Source of the DNA: an uncultured Ruminococcus sp.
GTDB lineage: Bacteria; Bacillota; Clostridia; Oscillospirales; Ruminococcaceae
Direction of reading: 5' to 3'
Assembly: GCA_900541495.1 (NCBI GenBank)
Contig: UQKC01000057.1
Location: 1 to 14,230 of the forward strand
DNA length: 14,230 bases
A model generated the notes under the pieces. That model was given only the letters and a program-made list of their open reading frames with translations, was not told the DNA's origin and did no database searches. Positions 1 through 7,031 of the stretch are shown in pieces (positions within the stretch are counted from its first letter, which is position 1; each line of letters starts with the position of its first letter). The translations under genes were made by a program, and so were the position numbers.

Positions 1-383
1 CTACAGAGGATAAGCTCCACAAGTCCCTCCACGGCCTTACAAGAACACTTATCCACAACATGATCGAAGGCGTTACAAACGGCTATTCCAAGACTCTCGA
101 GATCGAGGGTATCGGTTACCGTGCTGCTAAGCAGGGTACAAACGTTGTTATGAACCTCGGCTTCTCTCACCAGGTCACTGTTCCTGAAACAGCTGACATC
201 AAGCTCGATGTTCCTAACCCTAACACGATCGTTGTTAACGGCATCGACAAGCAGAAGGTTGGTCAGTACGCTGCTGAGATCCGCGAGAAGAGACCGCCTG
301 AGCCATATAAGGGCAAGGGTATCCGTTACCAGGGCGAGCATATCATCCGCAAGGAAGGTAAAGCTGCTAAGGGTAAGAAGTAA
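1..383 (+). CDS. rplF: 50S ribosomal protein L6 (3' part, start outside window)
   Basis: This is the C-terminal 126 codons of L6, which binds 23S rRNA near the factor-binding site of the large subunit. The reading frame is open from base 3, so the gene begins upstream of the window; full L6 is about 180 residues, so about 50 residues are missing. Visible family hallmarks are the LHGLTRTLIHNM stretch just before the internal Met at base 60, the LEIEGIGYRA segment, and the C-terminal EIREKRPPEPYKGKGIRY block, which is nearly invariant in L6. The tail is Lys-rich (GKAAKGKK). An internal ATG at 60 is not the start, because L6-like sequence continues upstream of it. It is followed by an 86-nt spacer before rplR, longer than most others in this operon. 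Confidence 0.97.
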   Translation, partial: TEDKLHKSLHGLTRTLIHNMIEGVTNGYSKTLEIEGIGYRAAKQGTNVVMNLGFSHQVTVPETADIKLDVPNPNTIVVNGIDKQKVGQYAAEIREKRPPEPYKGKGIRYQGEHIIRKEGKAAKGKK

Positions 384-410
384 TCCGATAATATTTATCC
401 TGTTATGTGG

Positions 411-447
411 AGGAATGGGACAGCCTGAAAGATCGGCTACTATTCCT
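411..447 (+). promoter_or_regulatory. Possible RNA hairpin in the rplF-rplR spacer
   Basis: AGGAAT (411-416) can pair with ATTCCT (442-447), and AGCC (422-425) with GGCT (435-438), giving a stem with one internal loop and a 9-nt apical loop. It ends 7 nt before the AAAGGAG ribosome binding site of rplR (454-460). It has no T run, so it is not an intrinsic terminator. It could be a translational or processing signal, but this rests only on hand-drawn pairing. Confidence 0.3.
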
Positions 448-469
448 TGTTGAAAAGGAGTGAATTTAA

Positions 470-829
470 ATGGTAAAGCAGTTCAACAGAAAGGCTGCAA
501 GAGCTAAGAGACAGGTTCGTGTACGTTCCAAGATCAGCGGAACAGCACAGTGCCCAAGACTCAATGTTTTCCGTTCTGCAAATCACATTTACGCACAGCT
601 CATCGATGATGTTGCAGGCGTAACACTTTGCGCTGCATCTTCCGTAGAGAAGGACTTCGGTGCAAACGGCGGAAACAAGGAAGGCGCTATGAAGGTTGGC
701 GAGATGATCGCTGCAAGAGCTGCCGAAAAGGGCATCAAGGACGTTGTATTCGATCGTGCAGGTTATCTCTACCACGGTAGAGTTGCAGAACTTGCCGAGG
801 GCGCAAGAAAGGGCGGTCTGAACTTCTAA
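470..829 (+). CDS. rplR: 50S ribosomal protein L18
   Basis: L18 binds 5S rRNA together with L5 and anchors it in the central protuberance of the large subunit. The product is 119 residues, the usual length. The family pattern is clear: a basic, flexible N-terminus (FNRKAARAKRQVRVRSKISG), then RLNVFRSANHIYAQLIDD, and the C-terminal VVFDRAGYLYHGRVAELAEGARKGGLNF, which is the conserved RNA-binding end. The ATG at 470 is preceded by AAAGGAG at suitable spacing. It sits in the standard rplF-rplR-rpsE order of the spc operon. A possible RNA hairpin lies just upstream. Confidence 0.98.
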   Translation: MVKQFNRKAARAKRQVRVRSKISGTAQCPRLNVFRSANHIYAQLIDDVAGVTLCAASSVEKDFGANGGNKEGAMKVGEMIAARAAEKGIKDVVFDRAGYLYHGRVAELAEGARKGGLNF

Positions 830-866
830 GTTCGGCTTCCAAGTAACTTATAAGGAGGTTATTCTT

Positions 867-1373
867 TTGGCTAATGCTAAGATAGACGCTTCTGCACTCG
901 AACTTTCCGAAAAGGTTGTTGCTATTAACAGAGTTTCCAAGACTGTTAAGGGTGGTCGTATTTACAAGTTTGCTGCACTCGTTGTAGTAGGCGACGGCAA
1001 CGGCACAGTTGGTTTCGGTATCGGTAAATCAGGAGAAGTTCCTGATGCTATCCGCAAGGGTATCGAGGATGCAAAGAAGAATTTGATTAAAGTTTCCCTC
1101 AGAGGAACAACAATCCCTCACGAGGTTATCGGTGAATACGGCGCAGGCAGAGTTCTTATGAAGCCCGCTGCTCCCGGTACCGGTGTTATCGCAGGCGGTC
1201 CTGTTCGTGCAGTTATCGAAATTGCAGGTATCAAGGATATCAGAACTAAGTCCCTGCGTTCCAACAACGCTTGCAATGTTGTAAGAGCTACTATCCAGGG
1301 TCTTTCAACTCTCCGCAGCGCTAAGGATGTTGCCGACATCAGAGGCAAGTCCGTTAATGAGATCTTAGGTTAA
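867..1373 (+). CDS. rpsE: 30S ribosomal protein S5
   Basis: S5 is a small-subunit protein near the decoding centre that contributes to accuracy and to mRNA unwinding. The product has 168 residues, normal for the family. The N-terminal double-stranded-RNA-binding-like domain includes VVAINRVSKTVKGGRIYKFAALVVVGDGNG and the GFGIGKSGEVPDAIRKG loop; the C-terminal domain includes GGPVRAVIEIAGIKD and NVVRATIQGL. The start is a TTG at 867, chosen because TAAGGAGGT (851-859) is well placed and the reading begins ANAKIDAS; there is no in-frame ATG at the N-terminus. The stop TAA (1371-1373) is part of the TAAGGAGG ribosome binding site of rpmD, which suggests translational coupling. Confidence 0.97.
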   Translation: MANAKIDASALELSEKVVAINRVSKTVKGGRIYKFAALVVVGDGNGTVGFGIGKSGEVPDAIRKGIEDAKKNLIKVSLRGTTIPHEVIGEYGAGRVLMKPAAPGTGVIAGGPVRAVIEIAGIKDIRTKSLRSNNACNVVRATIQGLSTLRSAKDVADIRGKSVNEILG

Positions 1374-1387
1374 GGAGGACGTTTGAA

Positions 1388-1564
1388 ATGGCACTTAAAG
1401 TAAAGCTTGTTAAAAGCCTTAACGGCTGCACAAAGCCGCAGATCGCAGTAGCACATTCTCTCGGCCTCAATAAGGTTGGTGCTGAAAAGGTTCAGCCCGA
1501 TAATGATGCTACAAAGGGAAAGATCGCTAAGATCGATCACCTTGTAGAAGTTACCGAAGCATAA
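1388..1564 (+). CDS. rpmD: 50S ribosomal protein L30
   Basis: This 58-residue gene encodes L30, a small large-subunit protein with a ferredoxin-like fold. The translation starts MALKVKLVKSLNGCTKPQIA and continues with HSLGLNKVG, matching the L30 pattern of a first beta strand followed by the VAHSLGL helix and the conserved NKVG turn. The length is typical for bacterial L30. The ATG at 1388 follows TAAGGAGG (1371-1378), which overlaps the rpsE stop. The stop TAA is at 1562-1564, and rplO begins 20 nt later. Position between rpsE and rplO is the standard spc order, so the assignment is firm despite the short length. Confidence 0.95.
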   Translation: MALKVKLVKSLNGCTKPQIAVAHSLGLNKVGAEKVQPDNDATKGKIAKIDHLVEVTEA

Positions 1565-1584
1565 TTGCAGGGAGGTGCGATACA

Positions 1585-2025
1585 ATGTATATTCACGAAT
1601 TATCACCTGCTGAAGGTTCCAAGAAGGACGTTAAGAGAGTCGGCAGAGGTCACGGTTCAGGCTGGGGCAAAACTTCCGGCAAGGGCCACAAGGGACAGAA
1701 TGCTCGTTCCGGCGGCGGCGTAAGACCGGGCTTTGAAGGCGGTCAGATGCCTCTCGCAAGAAGAATTCCTAAGAGAGGTTTCAACAACATCTTCGCAGCA
1801 AAGATGGCTGCTGTTAATGTTTCCTCACTCGAAATCTTCAAGGAAGGTACAGAGGTTGATGCAGAGCTTCTTCTCGCTTCAGGTCTTGTTAAGAACATCG
1901 ACAACGGCGTTAAGATCCTCGGCAATGGTGAGATCACCAAGAACTTAACTGTTAAGGCTGATGCATTCTCCGCTTCAGCAAAAGAAAAAATTGAAAAGGC
2001 AGGCGGAAAGGCTGAGGTGATGTAA
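1585..2025 (+). CDS. rplO: 50S ribosomal protein L15
   Basis: L15 is an early-to-middle assembly protein of the large subunit, with a long Gly/Arg-rich N-terminal extension that threads into 23S rRNA. The product has 146 residues. The N-terminal extension shows GRGHGSGWGKTSGKGHKGQ (residues about 21-39), then RSGGGVRPGFEGGQMPLARR and IPKRGF, all L15 signatures; the globular C-terminal domain follows from about residue 65. ATG at 1585 is preceded by GGGAGGTG (1570-1577). Only one base separates its stop (2023-2025) from the GTG start of secY, and the secY ribosome binding site lies inside the last codons of rplO, so the two are probably translationally coupled. Confidence 0.97.
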   Translation: MYIHELSPAEGSKKDVKRVGRGHGSGWGKTSGKGHKGQNARSGGGVRPGFEGGQMPLARRIPKRGFNNIFAAKMAAVNVSSLEIFKEGTEVDAELLLASGLVKNIDNGVKILGNGEITKNLTVKADAFSASAKEKIEKAGGKAEVM

Positions 2026-2026
2026 T

Positions 2027-3331
2027 GTGTTTACGACCTTCAGAAACGCTTGGAAGGTTCCAGAGTTAAGGAATAAAATCCTTTACACATTATTAATCAT
2101 CTTTATTTTCCGTTTAGGCTGTCATATTCCTGTTCCTTTTCTTGACGCTTCGGTAATGGCGACCGATATTTCGGGCAGCGGAAGCTTCCTGAGCTATATG
2201 GATATCCTCTCCGGCGGCGCTCTTTCAAAGGGAACTATATTCGCTCTTTCGATTCAGCCATACATCAATGCTTCGATCATCGTTCAGCTTTTGACGTATG
2301 CGCTCCCTCCTCTTGAAAATCTTCAGAAGGAAGGCGAAGAGGGAAGAAAAAAACTCGATAAGATAACAATGTATGTTTCACTGGCAATTGCTTTGGTGAT
2401 GTCGTATGCTTACTTCATTACTCAGCGCAACAACGGTGCTGTAAGATTTACAGACGGTGCTTCGGGTGTATTTGCAGCGATAGTTATTGTCGCAGCGTTC
2501 ACCGCAGGCGCAGGTGTTGTTGTTTGGCTCGGCAACTGCATCAATGACAAGGGCATTGGCAACGGTATCTCAATGATACTTTTCGCCGGTATCGTTTCGA
2601 GAGGTCCTGCAAGCGTTCTTCGTATGTTTGATCTTGCAAAGGACGACAAGAAATACTACCTGATCGTTCCGATCGTTCTCATTGTTTTCGCTCTTATGAT
2701 CGCATTCATCGTATTTATGAATGAATCCGAAAGAAGAATTCCAATCCAGTACGCTAAGCGTGTTGTCGGCAGAAAGCAGTACGGCGGTCAGAGCACTCAT
2801 ATTCCGATAAAGATCGCAATGAGCGGCGTTATGCCGATCATCTTCGCGATGGCTATCATGTCGCTCCCTGCTACGCTTGAAATGTTCATTCCTGTAAAGA
2901 CTGACCCTGTCACATTCTGGCAGAAGTTCTACGCAGGTTTCGTTCACTTCTTCAGCTACCGCAGCGGTTGGTACGCTATCATCTATTTCGTTCTTATCAT
3001 TGCTTTCAACTACTTCTATGTTGCAATGCAGTATAATCCTATTGAAATAGCTAACAACCTCCGTCAGAGCAACGGCGGTATCCCGGGTATCAGACCCGGT
3101 AAGCCTACCAGCGACTATATCCAGAAGGTTCTTTCAAAGATCACTTTGGTCGGTGCATTCTTCCTCGGCGTTATCGCTATCTTCCCGATACTTTCAAATA
3201 TGGCAATGCCTGACTTGAATATCGCGATGGGCGGTACTTCGATACTCATCGTTGTAAGCGTTGTTCTTGAAACTTCCAGAACACTCGAATCTCAGATGAT
3301 GATGCGTCACCACAAGGGATTCCTCGAATAA
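2027..3331 (+). CDS. secY: Preprotein translocase channel subunit SecY
   Basis: SecY forms the membrane pore through which SecA-driven or ribosome-bound proteins are exported or inserted, together with SecE and SecG. The 434-residue length and the run of about ten hydrophobic segments fit the family. Recognisable parts are the N-terminal FRNAWKVPELRNKILYTLLI segment leading into TM1, IQPYINASIIVQLL in TM2, the cytoplasmic loop YAKRVVGRKQYGGQSTHIP, and the GGIPGIRPGKPTSDY loop that contacts SecA and the ribosome. The start is GTG at 2027, with GAGGTGA (2014-2020) as ribosome binding site; the overlapping ATG at 2025 is out of frame. It is followed by adk and map, the usual Bacillota order. Confidence 0.98.
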   Translation: MFTTFRNAWKVPELRNKILYTLLIIFIFRLGCHIPVPFLDASVMATDISGSGSFLSYMDILSGGALSKGTIFALSIQPYINASIIVQLLTYALPPLENLQKEGEEGRKKLDKITMYVSLAIALVMSYAYFITQRNNGAVRFTDGASGVFAAIVIVAAFTAGAGVVVWLGNCINDKGIGNGISMILFAGIVSRGPASVLRMFDLAKDDKKYYLIVPIVLIVFALMIAFIVFMNESERRIPIQYAKRVVGRKQYGGQSTHIPIKIAMSGVMPIIFAMAIMSLPATLEMFIPVKTDPVTFWQKFYAGFVHFFSYRSGWYAIIYFVLIIAFNYFYVAMQYNPIEIANNLRQSNGGIPGIRPGKPTSDYIQKVLSKITLVGAFFLGVIAIFPILSNMAMPDLNIAMGGTSILIVVSVVLETSRTLESQMMMRHHKGFLE

Positions 3332-3373
3332 TCGTCACAAACCATTACACACTTATCGTCAGGAGGATTTGTT

Positions 3374-4006
3374 ATGAATTTGATTTTACTTGGCGCTCCC
3401 GGTGCAGGCAAAGGCACACAGGCAGAGGTTATCAGCGCAAAGCTCGGTATCCCTCAGATCTCTACCGGCAACATTCTGCGTGAAGCAGTAAAGAACGGTA
3501 CGGAATGCGGACTTAAGGCTAAAAGCTATATGGAAAGCGGCGCTTTAGTTCCTGACGAGGTTGTGATCGGCATTCTTAAAGACAGAATTGCCGAAGACGA
3601 TTGCAAGAACGGTTTCATCCTTGATGGTTTCCCCAGAACTGTTCCTCAGGCAGAAGCTCTTGAGGCTATGGGCGTAAACATTGACAAGGTACTTTCGATC
3701 GACGTTCCCGACGCAGACATTCAGGCTCGTATCTCGGGCAGAAGAGTTTGCGACAAGTGCGGTGCTTCTTACCACGTTGACTTTAAGCCGACTAAGGTAG
3801 AGGGCATCTGCGACAAGTGCGGCGGAAACGCTGTACAGAGAAAGGACGACGCTCCCGAAACTGTTATTGAAAGACTTAAAACTTACCATGTACAGACCGC
3901 TCCTCTCGCTGATTTCTATGCAGCAAAGGGCAAGCTCACAAGAGTTAAGGGTCTGGACGGCGTGGAAGCAACTTCAAAGGTTGTATTAGAAGCGCTCAAT
4001 GCTTAA
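3374..4006 (+). CDS. adk: Adenylate kinase, long zinc-LID form
   Basis: Adenylate kinase converts ATP plus AMP to two ADP in the cytoplasm and keeps the adenylate energy charge balanced. The 210-residue product has the P-loop GAPGAGKGT (7-15), the AMP-binding segment around STGNILREA (30-38), DGFPRT (84-89), and the arginine pair in SGRRVC (121-126). The LID domain carries four cysteines, C126, C129, C146 and C149, in two CDKCG motifs. This is the structural zinc form common in Gram-positive bacteria, in contrast to the Cys-less enterobacterial LID. ATG at 3374 follows AGGAGGA (3361-3367). The gene sits 12 nt ahead of map. Confidence 0.98.
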   Translation: MNLILLGAPGAGKGTQAEVISAKLGIPQISTGNILREAVKNGTECGLKAKSYMESGALVPDEVVIGILKDRIAEDDCKNGFILDGFPRTVPQAEALEAMGVNIDKVLSIDVPDADIQARISGRRVCDKCGASYHVDFKPTKVEGICDKCGGNAVQRKDDAPETVIERLKTYHVQTAPLADFYAAKGKLTRVKGLDGVEATSKVVLEALNA

Positions 4007-4018
4007 AGGCAGAGAAAA

Positions 4019-4777
4019 ATGATTAATGTTAAATCCAAGTCCGAATTGGAGAAGATGCGTAAAGCCGGTGTTATCACCGCTAACGCTCTTCACTACGGAG
4101 GACAGTCAATAAAAGTCGGTATGTCAACTTATGAGCTTGACAAGCTTGTTCATGATTACATCGTCAAGAACGGTGCGAAGCCTTCGAGCCTCGGTTACTG
4201 CGGTTTCCCCGGTTCATGCTGCATTTCGATCAACAACGAGGTAATTCACGGAATTCCGTCCAAGAAGAAGTTCATTCAGGACGGCGACGTTGTCAGCATT
4301 GACGTTACCGCACTTTATGATGGTTACAACGGGGACACGGCTTATACCTTCCCTGTAGGAAACGTTCCCGAAGAAACGCTCAAGCTGCTTGAGGTAACAA
4401 AAGAGAGTATGTATCTCGGAATCGAGCAGGCTGTTATCGGAAACCGTATCGGCGACATTGGTCATGCGGTAGAAGAACACTGCGTTTCTCATGGATATGG
4501 TGTAGTCAGACAGTATATAGGTCACGGCATCGGCAGAGAAATGCACGAAGCTCCCGAAGTTCCGAATTACGGACGTCCGGGACACGGTCCAAGACTTGTT
4601 GCAGGTATGACTATCACAGTTGAACCGATGATCAATGCGGTCGGAGAGGATGTTAAAGTTCTTTCGGACGGCTGGACCGTAGTGACCAAATCGGGTTCTC
4701 CCGCTGCTCATTATGAGCACACTATCGCAATCACTCCCGACGGGCCCGTGATCCTTACGAAGCCCACAATTGTCTGA
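4019..4777 (+). CDS. map: Type I methionine aminopeptidase
   Basis: This metalloenzyme removes the initiator Met from nascent proteins after deformylation. The 252-residue length is that of the short bacterial type Ia enzyme without the N-terminal zinc-finger extension. All five metal ligands can be placed by alignment to the E. coli enzyme: D95, D106, H169, E202 and E233. The substrate-site histidines H77 (VIHGIP) and H176 (EMHEAP) are also present. The start ATG at 4019 has only a weak ribosome binding site (AAAGG, 4005-4009) 12 nt after the adk stop, so map probably depends on translation arriving from adk. There are no signs of truncation. Confidence 0.97.
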   Translation: MINVKSKSELEKMRKAGVITANALHYGGQSIKVGMSTYELDKLVHDYIVKNGAKPSSLGYCGFPGSCCISINNEVIHGIPSKKKFIQDGDVVSIDVTALYDGYNGDTAYTFPVGNVPEETLKLLEVTKESMYLGIEQAVIGNRIGDIGHAVEEHCVSHGYGVVRQYIGHGIGREMHEAPEVPNYGRPGHGPRLVAGMTITVEPMINAVGEDVKVLSDGWTVVTKSGSPAAHYEHTIAITPDGPVILTKPTIV

Positions 4778-4807
4778 CAACGGCAAACCCCGAAAGGAGT
4801 TAAGGCT

Positions 4808-5056
4808 GTGGAAGCAAAAATCGGAATGATCGTCAGATCGGCTGCAGGACATGACAGAGGAAATTTCCTTGTGATCACCGCAGTTGAGGGTGACTTTGCG
4901 TTTATTGCTGACGGAAAAGAGCGAAAGCTCGTAAAACCGAAGAAAAAGCGTTTAAAACACCTTAAACTTACCAATACTGTTATAGATACAGACAATCTGA
5001 CAGATAAGGGACTTAGAAAGATAATTTCTTCGTTCACCGAAACCCAAGATCCATAA
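4808..5056 (+). CDS. KOW-domain RNA-binding protein, L14e/L27e-like
   Basis: An 82-residue basic protein whose first 45 residues read as a KOW-type beta-barrel: MEAKIGMIVRSAAGHDRGNF has the Gly-x-x-V-x-S-x-x-G-x-D pattern seen in L14e/L6e/L27e-like proteins, followed by a Lys-rich stretch (RKLVKPKKKRLKHLKL, about residues 38-53). A small KOW protein at exactly this place, between map and infA, is found in many Bacillota (B. subtilis ybzG is the positional counterpart). A role in ribosome binding or assembly is inferred from fold and context. The start is GTG at 4808, with AAAGGAG at 4793-4799. The C-terminal 25 residues are less basic and may be a helix. Confidence 0.85.
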   Translation: MEAKIGMIVRSAAGHDRGNFLVITAVEGDFAFIADGKERKLVKPKKKRLKHLKLTNTVIDTDNLTDKGLRKIISSFTETQDP

Positions 5057-5076
5057 ATCTAAAAGGAGGCATATGT

Positions 5077-5295
5077 TTGTCTAAAGAGGATGTTATTGAG
5101 ATTGAAGGTACAGTAATCGAAGCTCTCCCGAATGCAATGTTTCAGGTTGAACTTGCAAACGGACACAAGATTCTCGCTCACGTTTCCGGTAAACTCAGAA
5201 TGAACTACATCAGGATCGTTCCGGGTGACAAGGTCACGGTTGAGATGTCACCATATGACCTCTCAAAAGGCAGAATTACTTGGAGAGCAAAGTGA
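5077..5295 (+). CDS. infA: Translation initiation factor IF-1
   Basis: IF-1 binds the A site of the small subunit during initiation and helps IF-2 and IF-3 select the initiator tRNA. The product is 72 residues, the canonical length, and shows the S1/OB-fold sequence IEGTVIEALPNAMFQVELANGHKI, HVSGKLRMNYIRI, GDKVTVEMSPYDLSKGRITWR. The start is a TTG at 5077 preceded by AAAAGGAGG (5061-5069); the nearby ATG at 5073 is out of frame and hits a stop after three codons. The use of TTG here, as in rpsE and ftsK, appears to be a habit of this genome and not a gene-finding artefact. Confidence 0.97.
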   Translation: MSKEDVIEIEGTVIEALPNAMFQVELANGHKILAHVSGKLRMNYIRIVPGDKVTVEMSPYDLSKGRITWRAK

Positions 5296-5320
5296 ATTCT
5301 TGAAAAAGGAGGTATTTATC

Positions 5321-5434
5321 ATGAAAGTAAGACCTTCAGTAAAACCAATTTGTGAAAAATGCAAAATCATTAAGAGAAAAGGCAAAATTATGGTTATCTG
5401 CGAGAACCCTAAGCACAAGCAGCGTCAGGGCTAA
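5321..5434 (+). CDS. rpmJ: 50S ribosomal protein L36, zinc-binding form
   Basis: L36 is the smallest ribosomal protein, a zinc ribbon buried in the large subunit. The product is 37 residues, beginning MKVRPSVKPICEKCKIIKRK. The metal ligands C11, C14, C27 and H32 are all present, so this is the zinc-containing (C+) paralogue. ATG at 5321 follows AAAAAGGAGGT (5303-5312). It sits in the conserved infA-rpmJ-rpsM order. The 61-nt spacer that follows, up to rpsM, shows nothing beyond the rpsM ribosome binding site. Confidence 0.97.
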   Translation: MKVRPSVKPICEKCKIIKRKGKIMVICENPKHKQRQG

Positions 5435-5495
5435 TCAGTAAAGATCCGTAATAATTGCTTTAAAACGTAAAAATCCAATTCGGAGGTGTATGTAA

Positions 5496-5864
5496 ATGGC
5501 ACGTATTGCAGGCGTTGACCTTCCAAAGGATAAGAGAGTCGAGATCGGACTCACATATATCTATGGCATCGGTCGCAAATCTGCTGATATTATCCTCAAG
5601 GAAACAGGCGTAAACCCTGACATCAGAGTTAAGGACCTTTCCGAGGATGATCTTGCAAAGATCCGTGATTATATTGATAAGAATTTCATCGTTGAGGGTG
5701 ACCTTCGCAGAAATGTTGCTCTTAACATCAAGCGTCTTGTTGAAATCGGTTGCTACAGAGGCGTTCGTCACAGAAAGGGTCTCCCCGTCAGAGGTCAGAG
5801 AACCAAGACTAACGCAAGAACTCGCAAGGGTCCTGTAAAGACAATCGCTAACAAGAAGAAGTAA
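5496..5864 (+). CDS. rpsM: 30S ribosomal protein S13
   Basis: S13 lies in the head of the small subunit, where it contacts the P-site tRNA and forms intersubunit bridges. The 122-residue product starts MARIAGVDLPKDKRVEIGLT, the standard N-terminus, and contains YIYGIGRKSA (helix-two-turn-helix region) and the strongly conserved basic C-terminal block YRGVRHRKGLPVRGQRTKTN followed by ARTRKGP. ATG at 5496 follows GGAGGTG (5482-5488). Its stop TAA at 5862 overlaps the TAAGGAGGG ribosome binding site of rpsK, a pattern consistent with coupled translation of S13 and S11. Confidence 0.98.
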   Translation: MARIAGVDLPKDKRVEIGLTYIYGIGRKSADIILKETGVNPDIRVKDLSEDDLAKIRDYIDKNFIVEGDLRRNVALNIKRLVEIGCYRGVRHRKGLPVRGQRTKTNARTRKGPVKTIANKKK

Positions 5865-5878
5865 GGAGGGAATGAACA

Positions 5879-6280
5879 ATGGCTCAGGTTAAAGGCAAGA
5901 AGACTGTCGTTAGACGTCGTCGTGAGCGTAAAAACATTGAAAATGGTGCTGTTCATATCCAGTCCACTTTCAACAACACAATCGTAACTATTACTGATAC
6001 ACAGGGTAACGCAATTTCATGGGCTTCCGCAGGCGAACTCGGTTTCAGAGGTTCTAAGAAGTCCACTCCGTTTGCTGCTCAGACTGCTGCTGAAACAGCT
6101 GCTAAGGCTGCAATGGATCACGGTCTTAAGACTGTTGAAGTTTACGTTAAGGGACCCGGTGCCGGCCGTGAAGCTGCTATCAGAGCTTTACAGACAGTTG
6201 GTCTTGAAGTAAGACTCATCAAGGATGTTACTCCTATTCCTCACAACGGATGCCGTCCTCCTAAGAGACGTCGTGTATAA
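5879..6280 (+). CDS. rpsK: 30S ribosomal protein S11
   Basis: S11 forms part of the platform of the small subunit near the mRNA exit, close to S7. The 133-residue product has the signatures HIQSTFNNTIVTITDTQGN, SWASAGELGFRGSKKSTPFA, KGPGAGREAAIRAL, and the highly conserved end DVTPIPHNGCRPPKRRRV. The start is ATG at 5879; the ATG at 5872 is out of frame and closes after six codons. It is followed by an 82-nt spacer before rpsD, which differs from the short spacers upstream and may carry its own signals. Confidence 0.98.
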   Translation: MAQVKGKKTVVRRRRERKNIENGAVHIQSTFNNTIVTITDTQGNAISWASAGELGFRGSKKSTPFAAQTAAETAAKAAMDHGLKTVEVYVKGPGAGREAAIRALQTVGLEVRLIKDVTPIPHNGCRPPKRRRV

Positions 6281-6298
6281 CAGATATACCGATATTCT

Positions 6299-6327
6299 TT
6301 TACAGGTAAGCGTTTCCGCTTAATAAT
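6299..6327 (+). promoter_or_regulatory. Possible internal sigma-A promoter for rpsD
   Basis: TTTACA (6299-6304) and AATAAT (6322-6327), separated by 17 nt, each match the sigma-A consensus at five of six positions. Transcription would begin near 6334, about 29 nt ahead of the rpsD start. In B. subtilis rpsD is a separate, autoregulated gene, so an extra promoter here would make sense. The sequence is AT-rich and the match could be chance. Confidence 0.35.
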
Positions 6328-6336
6328 ACGTTTTTT
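6307..6336 (+). terminator. Short hairpin with T run before rpsD (weak attenuator candidate)
   Basis: TAAGCG (6307-6312) and CGCTTA (6317-6322) form a perfect 6-bp stem with a TTTC loop. A run of six T begins at 6331, eight nt after the stem. A good intrinsic terminator has the T run directly at the stem, so termination would be weak or partial at best. It overlaps the possible promoter at 6299-6327, and the two readings compete. Confidence 0.25.
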
Positions 6337-6362
6337 AATTACCAATGGAGGTGTAATTCTAA

Positions 6363-6962
6363 ATGGCAGTTAATAAAGACCCCATACTCAAAAAATGCAG
6401 ATACTTAGGAATCAGCCCTATGGTTATGGGTATTTCTAAGACTTCTAATAGAAACCCCGGTGCCAACAACAGAAAGAAGCTTTCCGAATACGGCACACAG
6501 CTCAAGGAAAAGCAGAAGCTCAAGTTCATCTACGGCGTTCTTGAGAAGCCTTTCTATCACTACTACGAACTCGCAAGCAAGGCTACTGACAAGACTACAG
6601 GTGACGCGCTCATCACTATTCTTGAATCCAGACTTGATAACGTAGTTTTCAGAATGGGTCTCGCTCTCACAAGACGTGAAGCAAGACAGCTCGTTACTCA
6701 CAGACACTTCACAGTAAACGGTGAGAGAGTTGACATTCCTTCTTACAGAGTTAAGGAAGGCGACGTTATCGCTCTTTACGAAGGCAGCCGTTCAAGTGCT
6801 AAGTTCAAGGAGATCTACGATCAGACTAACGGCAGAGTAGTTCCTACATGGCTCGATTCCAACAAGGACAATTTCTCCGCTAAGGTTGTTCGTATGCCTG
6901 CAACTGAAGACCTTGACTATGAGGTTGAAACTCACCTTATCGTCGAGTTGTACTCCAAGTAA
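6363..6962 (+). CDS. rpsD: 30S ribosomal protein S4, zinc-free clostridial type
   Basis: S4 is a primary binder of 16S rRNA that nucleates small-subunit assembly and lines the mRNA entry channel; in many bacteria it represses its own operon. The 199-residue product has the RKKLSEYGTQLKEKQKLKFIYG block, the S4 RNA-binding domain (SRLDNVVFRMGLALTRREAR and QLVTHRHFTVNG, about residues 90-120), and the end LIVELYSK. The N-terminal region differs from the classic form: only one cysteine (C12), so no zinc ribbon, and the usual PPGQHG segment is replaced by NRNPGANN. As far as I can recall this is a known variant in Clostridia. ATG at 6363 follows GGAGGTG (6347-6353). Confidence 0.96.
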   Translation: MAVNKDPILKKCRYLGISPMVMGISKTSNRNPGANNRKKLSEYGTQLKEKQKLKFIYGVLEKPFYHYYELASKATDKTTGDALITILESRLDNVVFRMGLALTRREARQLVTHRHFTVNGERVDIPSYRVKEGDVIALYEGSRSSAKFKEIYDQTNGRVVPTWLDSNKDNFSAKVVRMPATEDLDYEVETHLIVELYSK

Positions 6963-7031
6963 TAGGTTTATCGTGTATAAACTTTTTATATGCGTTAATG
7001 ATCCGCAATGCGAATATAGGAGGGTTTTATA

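Noticed and set aside
415..453. Twelve-codon reading frame (MGQPERSATIPC) before rplR as a leader peptide
   Set aside because: GGAGG lies only one base before its ATG, the frame has no regulatory codon pattern, and it sits inside the hairpin at 411-447.
4214..4852. Long minus-strand frame of 212 codons opposite map
   Set aside because: It is the antisense shadow of map and the KOW gene; Ser/His/Asp-rich translation without any family pattern and no ribosome binding site.
6948..6981. TTGTAC and TATAAA before rpoA as a promoter
   Set aside because: The spacer is 22 nt, too long for sigma-A, and there is no extended -10 motif.
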